DNA of 64,000 nt from assembly GCA_019925795.1 (NCBI GenBank), contig CM034300.1, positions 68,985,021 to 69,049,020 of the forward strand. Direction: 5' to 3'. The stretch's first letter is position 1, and each line of letters opens with the position of its first letter. Positions 56,773 to 64,000 of this stretch are shown piece after piece. The notes under the pieces are model-generated. The model worked only from the letters and a program-made list of their open reading frames with translations. It did not search any database and was not told where the DNA came from. A program made the translations under genes and the position numbers. The DNA is from Dendrobium chrysotoxum (Eukaryota; Streptophyta; Magnoliopsida; Asparagales; Orchidaceae).

Positions 56773-56780
56773 TTTATATA
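56773..56780 (-). promoter_or_regulatory. TATA box of the proline-rich gene
   Basis: TATATAAA on the minus strand (in GGGTATATAAATCAC), 42 bases before the ATG at 56731. With normal TATA spacing transcription would start about 10-15 bases before the ATG, giving a very short leader rich in A and T. Confidence 0.65.
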
Positions 56781-57324
56781 CCCACGCAGATGTGAATATT
56801 TACATATCCATCCACTGTTCATTATTCACCATATTGAATCATATTATTGTGAATTTAATGTGTCACATTCCAAATTAATAAAGATTTCTCACTGAATAAT
56901 CAATCAAGGAAATAAATTCACTCTGAATATTTGATCAATATTTTTATTAAAATTCAAATCAAATTTATTATATTTATTTTCAAATTAGTAAAATATTAAT
57001 TTTCATAGATTCTTAATATAATATACTCATTTTAAAATAAATTTTATAATTTTGATCTATGAAGATATGCCTATTAAATTTTTTTTCTCAATAATTATAA
57101 TTTAATATATGACAAAAAACAATTTAAATTGAGATAATGCCAATCTTTAAAGGAATTAATATTTTGTCGAAGGATTCAGATACAATTTATGTCGAAGAAA
57201 ATTTTAATATGTGATATGTATTTTATGTGTTATATAATAAGATAATTTTTATTATAAGTTTTATATTAAAATGTTATTGTAATTTTATTTATATATATTG
57301 TATATTTAACTATTTATTTAAAAT
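56781..57324. other. upstream region of the proline-rich gene
   Basis: Strongly AT-rich, no ORF, no repeat recognised. Presumed promoter-distal sequence up to the TIR element at 57,328. Confidence 0.45.
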
Positions 57325-57917
57325 TATGGGGCTGTTTGGTTGCCTGAAAATTAAATGCAGTGTAAAGTAAATGCAGTGTAAAGTAAATGTAGTGCATTCC
57401 CAATACTTTGAGCTTGTTTGATTGTTTGCAAAGTAAATGCAAGAGAATTATTTCCTTTGTTTGGTTAGGTATATGCAAAGTAAAGTAAAAGCGGTGTATT
57501 TGTAATAATTTTTTTTAAATTATAACTTATGTATTTATAAAAATAATGTACTTATAATAATTATAGTAAATGCAGGAGAACGTAAATATACTTATGATAG
57601 GGAGAAATTTTAATTTTAAATTTATTAAAGTTCAATTTTTAATTTTTTAAGTATTTCGTTTTACATAAAAATACTTAGTTTGAGATAACTTATTAGTATA
57701 AAATTTTTTAAATAAAAAATTTTTAACTTAAAAGCTATTTTAAAAATAATTAACAAATTTTCTCCAAACAAAATTTTAAAGACTATATCTGATTATATAC
57801 GACTAGCATTTTCTTTCACCATTTTTTTCCTGTGCCCCAATTTTATGTTGATAGTATTTGCAACGTTGAGTTGGATCGTTTTGGTCAGTTAATATCTCTC
57901 ACTTTTCCAAATTGCAG

Positions 57918-58224
57918 GAAGGCTTCACAAACTTGCTTGGAGGGTGAAAGCCCAGGATGGGCAACAGTTGCTTTTCCTTTTTGTAATGCTTACAGATCTC
58001 GATCAGGCTCAAAGTCTCAGTATCTGGGCAAACACAAGCCCATTGCTGACCCAGGGAGACCTTCAAAATCCAAGGTTCCGAGGACTATGGATTCACAAGA
58101 AGAATCTGGTTTGGTTGCAAAATCTTTCATGCCATCAACCAGACCAGTCATGGAGTTCGACTACTTGGATCAAAGTGTTTCACAGGGAGATGAGGACATT
58201 TCTGACTTGCCTTCATTGGAATCG
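57918..58224 (+). pseudogene. captured exon of unknown gene (plus strand)
   Basis: The acceptor CCAAATTGCAG|G at 57917/57918 opens an exon that reads from 57919 without stops. It passes through a basic, Ser-rich stretch (YRSRSGSKSQYLGKHKPIAD) and an acidic one (EFDYLDQSVSQGDEDISDLP) to a donor TCG|GTAACA at 58224. Reading on would reach a TGA at 58312. An alternative frame (57944-58228) is also open, but its composition is less protein-like. I do not recognise the family. The consensus splice site directly inside the TIR element suggests a transduplicated piece of a host gene. Confidence 0.4.
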
Positions 58225-60335
58225 GTAACAGGAATAAATGCCCTGTGCCAGGAACTCTTTACAATACAAATACATTGGAGAGCTTCCTTGCTATTGGTAA
58301 GGATGCTCTTCTGAAAATGGAAGCAAAGAAAGTTAACTCTTTGGATTTTTCAGTTTGAAGGTTAACTGAAGCCCAATCTTTGATTGTCTCTTGGATTTGT
58401 GATGATATTATAAGCGGAAAGCAGATGAGGATTGTGCAATTCTTTCAAGATTCCCCCTTATCTCATTTAAAAAGATTTGCTAACCAAATAACCACAATAT
58501 CCTCATAATTCATCAGATCTCAAAAGATAAATTATGTAGAACAAAATCTTATCATTACACATCTTTTACAAAGTTTATTCCAGTTTCCTTCTAAATTTCA
58601 CCATCTCATCCTAAGACAATAAATTCTTTTGATGGGTTAATATTATATTGACAGTCCAGCTGTAAAACAAGAGTCAAAACTACTAACTAAGAAGGTACAA
58701 GCATATTTTTTAACAAAATAGTCTGCACTTGATACCAACTATAATCCGAGTCCAATCATTTGTCTACTTCTATTTTCACAAATCCTACACATAGCTTAAA
58801 AACCTACAAAGATGCATATGGACTTATACAAACACAACAAGAAGGTCCAAATATATCATTATCAGATTGCAGCTTTTGATGACATGAAAAAAGTGCTATG
58901 TACAAATATGGAACAAACACATAAAAGAGCAGAAACACCACATGAACCTCGTAGGTAAAAATTCTGCCAAATCGGCAACAGACAGCTTATAAACAAACTA
59001 GAAACGAAATTATAACTGCCCAATATCCAATAAACGGCAAGTTAAAAATTACTATGGATCAAATACTGTCATGTAATTTAACAGCTTTTTGCAACAAAAT
59101 AACATTTTAAATCATTTGTGAAGATATACAAATCAGAACGATGAATAAGTTCTGACTTACATATTATATAAAATGTTAACAATACATCGTAGTTATATTT
59201 CTCATCATTGAAAGAAAAATCAACCTTGTTTGATTAAAGCTACAGATCCCTATCCTACTGCTGTTAAGCAAATAGCAAAAACGACAGAACAAAATCTAAG
59301 AAAAATATTGAGCACAGCCAAGGTGATGTGTTGCTCGCCAGAACATACTATCCACATACAGTTCTTGTTCAAATCAATTGACGTCAAAATATACCTTAGC
59401 ACATAACAAAACCATAAAATTAAATGTAAGATTGAATAAATAGTGTGCACTTGACAACGAATGCATGCCACTGATCCTGAGACCAGTCAGAGGTATACTT
59501 GAATATACTCACAATGAAATAAAATGTAAGATTGAACTAAATAGTGTGTAATTGACAACTAATACATACTACTGATCCTGAGACTACTCAGAGGTATACT
59601 TGAATATATGCACATAGCTTACATAGGAATGTTCTGTAAATTAAAGTTAGAAATATAATAATAATAATGATCACGATCACCAACATCAGCTTCATCCCAA
59701 GCTCTATAAATCCAACTCTTTTACTTGTTGCCTGATGTTTGACTGGCTAAACTTATTCATCACAAATAATTTTGAACAATTGCTATCAATGTTAATCTTA
59801 AGTCTAACACATCCCATTCTTGATCCCCTAAGAACAATTTTATTTACTCGTCTCATGAGCACATATCATAATGATCACGATCATCAATTGATACCATCAT
59901 GTTTCAAATTCTTCTTTGGGTTCAGCATAACTTGCACATCAGACCAATCAGTAGGCATTGATCCAGCTGCACTCACATCCGTACAAAAAAATAACACAAG
60001 ATTAAAACTTTCACAATAATGAAGATAGTGGTCACAAACTGCCCAAAGATCCTAGTCCAACAGAATCAACAAGTTGGATTGGAAGCCAAAATGAGATTTT
60101 TTCACAAATGACGTCTTTATATGATGCCGGACAAAATGAGGCAACAAAGTAATACGTAATAGTTTTTAGTTATAACAACTTAATAGATACGCCAATATTC
60201 AACAACGTAAATCAGTTTCCAAGCTCTTTACGCATCCATCTAGTCTTCGAATCTGTAGGTTTAGAAAGGAAAGATGGTATCAATGTAGGATTTTTTCTTT
60301 CACTGTCATGGAGTTCAGCAACATCTTCCAATGGC
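58225..60335. other. interior of the TIR element without supported exons
   Basis: AT-rich, with a 60-70 bp direct repeat: AAATGTAAGATTGAA(T/C)TAA... with TAGTGTG, TTGACAAC, ACTGATCCTGAGAC and CAGAGGTATACTTGAATATA occurs at 59,420-59,505 and again at 59,522-59,608. Open frames 59250-59471 and 59735-60019 show no domain. Confidence 0.45.
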
Positions 60336-60397
60336 TCAAACATCTTTGTAACTACGCAAATTGGTAAGACTTCTCTCCAATAAATGGATTGCTTCCT
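60336..60397 (-). pseudogene. captured terminal exon (minus strand)
   Basis: Acceptor CACATTAG then 62 nt reading EEAIHLLERSLTNLRSYKDV and TGA once joined to the exon at 61117-61171 (intron phase 1). Another frame stays open to 60,220 (ending KTRWMRKELGN), so the real stop is uncertain. The protein is not identified. Confidence 0.4.
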
Positions 60398-61116
60398 CTA
60401 ATGTGAATGATAAGAAATGAGAAACAAATTAATATTGAAATGTAAGCCTATAAAAGAACTGATTTCCATAGCATTAACATAATATGAGCAAGCAGACTAA
60501 ACTATCAATACACTAACAAATTTTGATAAATGACCAAGGTTTAGATATTATTTCAGCTCTTATAAGGTTTTCCTCTAGATGAAGAAAGAGAAAATATTAA
60601 TTCTAGTTCATGAAGATCACTTTCAAGCTTCAAAATAAAATCTATCCCTCTGACTTTTAATTGATATATTAAATTAAAATATGGTGAGATGAACAAGCTA
60701 ATGCTTTTAAATTACAGTAAACTCTTAATGGAAACTTAATTTTTCTAGTTACCCTTACAGTGAATAGTATAAATCATTGCTGAACTTAATTGAGGATCTA
60801 TCTGGATAACATTTGAGTTGAATACAGAAATTTAATATTAGTATAAGCTCAAGAAAAACATGATATAACATAATCTTTGTTTAAATGTTTGTACTGTAAT
60901 CATTTCAGGAGTTTTTTTCCCAGGAATGTTGCATGGCACTTCATAACCTTCCTTGTTTTCACAGAGATTCATCGTTGGATATTGTAAGAAAAAAATAAAA
61001 TTATTGAATAAATAGAAATTTGTTTCATTGCATGATGCTCTCTCTCTGTCTCTCTAGTTGTCTCCATTAAGAGCTATAACTTCATCACACCAACAACAAA
61101 TGAAAAAAAGCTTTAC

Positions 61117-61171
61117 CTTCTCCATAATCTCCTTCAAAAAAATCTTTGACTAATCTCCACAAAACCTTCAG
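61117..61171 (-). pseudogene. captured internal exon (minus strand)
   Basis: Between acceptor TTGTTAG and donor GAAG|GTAAAG, 55 nt read LKVLWRLVKDFFEGDYGE plus one base. That base completes a Glu codon with the AG of the exon at 60397. The 719-bp intron has GT-AG borders. The helix-like, charged composition supports coding origin; the family is unknown. Confidence 0.4.
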
Positions 61172-61542
61172 CTAACAATTCAAAATAACCTACTTAGCAA
61201 GGTTTGAGGAGGATTTAGGGCGGATTTGGCTAAATCTAGCCAAACGACCAAAAAAGGAAAACGAAATGTCAGAAATTCATGGCCAACGGAAAATTTCATT
61301 TTTTCGTGGTAAATCACAGTTAACGAAAAACTTTGTTTCGAAAGATTTAAGGGATATTGCCGAAGAAGCTCGCCAAAGGGAGAAAGTTACCTTCAAAGAT
61401 CGCGACCTCCGGCTGTTGGTTTTTTCTTAGGAATGCGAAGAAGAGCATGGGGGAGTAGACGAAGAAGAGGAAGAAGAAAAGAAAGAAGAAGAAGGAAAGA
61501 AAGAAGAAGAAGGTATCGAGGTAGCAGTAGGAAAACATATAC

Positions 61543-61860
61543 CTGCACTCGAGAAGGAGAAGGGTCGGTTAGGGCGAACTGCCGACGTCAACTTCGGGCT
61601 AGGTGTGTGAAACCGAGAGTGAGAGAGGGCAGATGGGGACTTCGGTTCCCTTGGAGTCATGCGAAACAATCGCCAAGGGAGGGAGAGGCGGAGTGAATGG
61701 ATGAGGATCTGGCTTCGTGTAGCTCGCGATCAAGAAAGGCGAGAGAGAAGCTGCGAGAGAAGGGTTTGGCTTCGAGACATTGAGAGACCTTCGCGTGGGA
61801 AGAACGGAGAAGAATGACGCATTTGTAAGCTCTTGAAGCCATCGCGTGAGGGGTCATCAT
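61543..61860 (-). pseudogene. captured first exon with mitochondrial-presequence-like N-terminus
   Basis: From ATG 61860 (or the better placed ATG 61842) the minus strand encodes MASRAYKCVILLRSSHAKVS, followed by more Ser/Arg-rich residues with few acidic ones. This is the look of a mitochondrial or plastid transit peptide. The frame stops at 61657-61659, but a neighbouring frame stays open to a donor GTGCAG|GTATAT at 61542, suggesting a frameshift. The segment and its upstream flank are clearly GC-richer than the surroundings. Upstream of the ATG, CGCGCTAGCG and GAGCGGG sequences lie where a promoter would be. A GA-rich tract at 61,435-61,515 falls in the following intron. Confidence 0.4.
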
Positions 61861-62061
61861 TTTTTCTCGCGCTAGCGTATTTCTATCCCGCTCAATTTGA
61901 GCGGGTTTCGAAGTCGCGCGAATAGAGGTCCGTAATACACCATTAATTCCTCCGAAGTCTTCGTTATGCTCCGCTCAAAATCAACCAAACGACTAAATTT
62001 AGTAAATACATGTATTTATATTACTTTACACTCTTAATTCAGGCAACCAAACAGCCCCTAT

Positions 62062-64000
62062 ATGTATTGTAATTTCTTCATTTTTTTTCTTAAAACTCCA
62101 AATATTATTGTGGTCTCATAATCTCTACTTTTAATTTATATAGGCCTTTGTCGGCCCAAAATGGCCCATAAAAATCTTAATTTCAAGCACTTTAATTTCC
62201 ATAATAAAAAAAAATACAATATCGATAATTATTTACAAAAAAATGATATTACAATATAAAATTAACAATAATCCGTAAGCATATACTCTGCACATATTAC
62301 TGTCATTTTACAAATAATAGAGAAAATTTTTATTTATTGTTAAGCTAAAATAATATTAGAATCATATTATATAAATTTGAACAATATGAAATAAGTACTA
62401 AAAACTCTTCTTCAATCATCTCCTCATATCATATATAATTACTTATGTGCATATTTGGAGCACAAATATGTCTGTTGTTTCATTTCTAGAGAAGATATAT
62501 TTGAAAGTCCATTTCAGATTAAAATACTCTATCAAGTACTTATATCTCTCTATATAAAAAGAATGACTTCCTACCCTCCCCCTTGGGCTTGGTCCATTGC
62601 TATCATTGTTGTACCATCATCTAAGTTTCTTCGCTGTGGTGGAATCAAGCCAGTGAAATTAAATACATTTTCTTTCATCGATGACTTAAGCATACATTGA
62701 CATTATTTGGTTTTTCATTTTTTTTATCGTTGATCAGATTATTTTGATGGAGATTTAAAACATAGATAGATATGGGATCAAAAATTGTGTTTCAATAGTT
62801 GTTAAAGAATAAGTATGAACTATATTCGAACCTCCTTCTAACGATGATGAATCATGGTTAAACTGTGTCAAAGACTATATTGTTAGATTGTTACTCAAAC
62901 CATGTTCAAACATTATTTGATGGATACGGTACGTTTATATCTTAACTTGACACATGCTTTGACTGGGACTAATATGACATAATCTTATCTTTGAATATAA
63001 TTCAATGATATATTGAATATATTGATCATGGCCCAATCATTGTTTGATTCATTTTAAACTTTTTCAAATATGATTTGATTCGTGTCAAAAATATATTTGA
63101 ATAATAATGAAATTATCTACTAATGTAATATTTGTTATAGGTAAATCAAACATTTACATTTTTGTATTATATGGAAGATAGTGGCAAGAAAAAATGCAAG
63201 TTGATTAGACATTCACAAAATAATGGAGAAATAGATTGCTAATACAGAGAATATCTCCTTTTTCTTAGATGAGATATCCCTATATATTAAACATCGAGCT
63301 CTGCATATGTGTGACAACAAATAAAAGAATTTAGTTATAGTTTTTTGTGCAAATGAGGTTGGTGTAAAGTTAGTAAGTTCATCATCTTTCGTTGGTGTAC
63401 GCAATTTTGTGGATATTCAACACAAAAAATAGGCGGTACTATGAACATATAAGCTATATGTGATAGTGGGTCCATAGATGATTTAATACTAAAGCACCCA
63501 TTGGAGATGTCAATCTTGTATAATGATCAATCTAAAATTAAAAATGATTAAGGTCCTCTACTTCTTCATGTTCCTACGGGTGAAAATGCATAGATAACTC
63601 TCATCCTATAAGAATCAATTCTTGAAAGTACCTCTAGTTTTAAAATTCTTGTTGTTGTCCTCTACTTGATTACATGTTGGGTAGCTTTCTGAGAGTGAAA
63701 AGGAGTTTTAGTTGATATTACATATAAATGCAATGAAATAGAACTTTTAATTCTAAGTAAAGAAATATGGTATATATATTGTTTTGCAAAGACTTACTCA
63801 TGGAGTTTGTGCGCTAAGAAATTGACAAGCTCAGGTGCGTTTGAGATAAGGAGCCATTAATCAGAGCAAACTTCTACATTAGATATAAGATTCAAAGTCC
63901 ATCCACAAGCACAACAACCATGGCTTATTAGACATATGATGAAAGATAAGCATGTATTATTCAATATTAATATGAAGAGGAAGATGATCATATTAAACAT
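62062..64000. other. non-coding stretch to the end of the window
   Basis: No gene supported. Open frame 62455-62700 (81 codons) and minus-strand 63213-63404 have no recognisable domain. The part at 63,350-63,960 has more even composition and phrases that could be remnants of a retroelement coding region, but no diagnostic motif was found. Confidence 0.35.

Larger units (their letters stand above)
57328..62058. mobile_element. 4.7-kb TIR element carrying gene-like exons (candidate Pack-type)
   Basis: The left end GGGGCTGTTTGGTTGCCTGA is matched exactly, inverted, at the right end (62,039-62,058). Similarity continues weakly inward through GTGTAAAGTAA. The 3-bp flanks are TAT at 57325-57327 and 62059-62061. 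Ends of the GGGGCTGTTTGG type are common in PIF/Harbinger-Tourist elements, although TAT is not the canonical TWA duplication. No transposase motif was found inside. Instead there are spliced exon-like segments on both strands (57.92-58.22 kb plus; 60.34-61.86 kb minus). Subterminal AAGTAAATGCAGTGTAAAGT repeats occur at the left. Confidence 0.65.

Noticed and set aside
57328..62058. Calling the 4.7-kb TIR element an autonomous transposon
   Set aside because: No DDE motif or other transposase signature in any frame; the open stretches are short and exon-like.

Overview
The window looks like nuclear DNA of a flowering plant. It is AT-rich, gene-poor, and packed with plant transposon families: Athila-type Ty3/gypsy gag, a Cassandra TRIM pair with 5S-rRNA-like LTRs, Ty1-copia, RTE-clade LINEs, PIF/Harbinger with Tourist-like MITEs, hAT and CACTA. 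It also holds one extensin/proline-rich-type gene. I cannot name the species. No bacterial, organellar, CRISPR or rRNA operon features were seen.

Layout. 0-5 kb: a CACTA terminal repeat at base 22, then AT-rich non-coding DNA. 5.1-8.1 kb: a decayed Ty1-copia pol on the minus strand, followed by an LTR-like block (8.17-8.83 kb) that recurs at 54.7-55.2 kb. 9.3-12.8 and 15.5-18.1 kb: two diverged copies of one repeat that contains a 29-bp minisatellite. The first copy hosts two complete Cassandra TRIMs; the second preserves the empty site of the first Cassandra. 12.8-15.5 and 18-26 kb: MITEs, microsatellites, a hAT-like GC-rich element and the poly(A) end of a retroposon. 26.46 kb: a 143-bp internally deleted RTE. 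28.0-29.3 and 31.2-33.7 kb: two broken RTE copies on the minus strand. 36.6-37.6 kb: a hAT element with a perfect 8-bp target duplication. 38.2-38.5 kb: two plausible minus-strand exons of an unknown gene.

40.3-54.0 kb is a three-layer nest. An Athila-type element (LTR, primer-binding site and gag, minus strand) is interrupted inside gag by a PIF/Harbinger transposon (TIRs, TAA duplication, Myb/SANT ORF and DDE transposase, both broken). That transposon is itself interrupted by a nearly intact 3.2-kb RTE LINE with a 16-bp duplication. The LINE ORF is open except for one TAG at a conserved endonuclease Trp codon.

55.7-56.8 kb: a minus-strand proline-rich (extensin-like) secreted protein gene with a TATA box and one internal stop. 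57.3-62.1 kb: a 4.7-kb TIR-bounded element with no recognisable transposase, carrying spliced gene-like exons on both strands; it is a candidate Pack-type gene-capturing element. 62.1-64 kb: no supported gene.

Only the RTE ORF and the proline-rich gene are close to intact. The rest is a record of successive insertions whose relative order can be read from the nesting.
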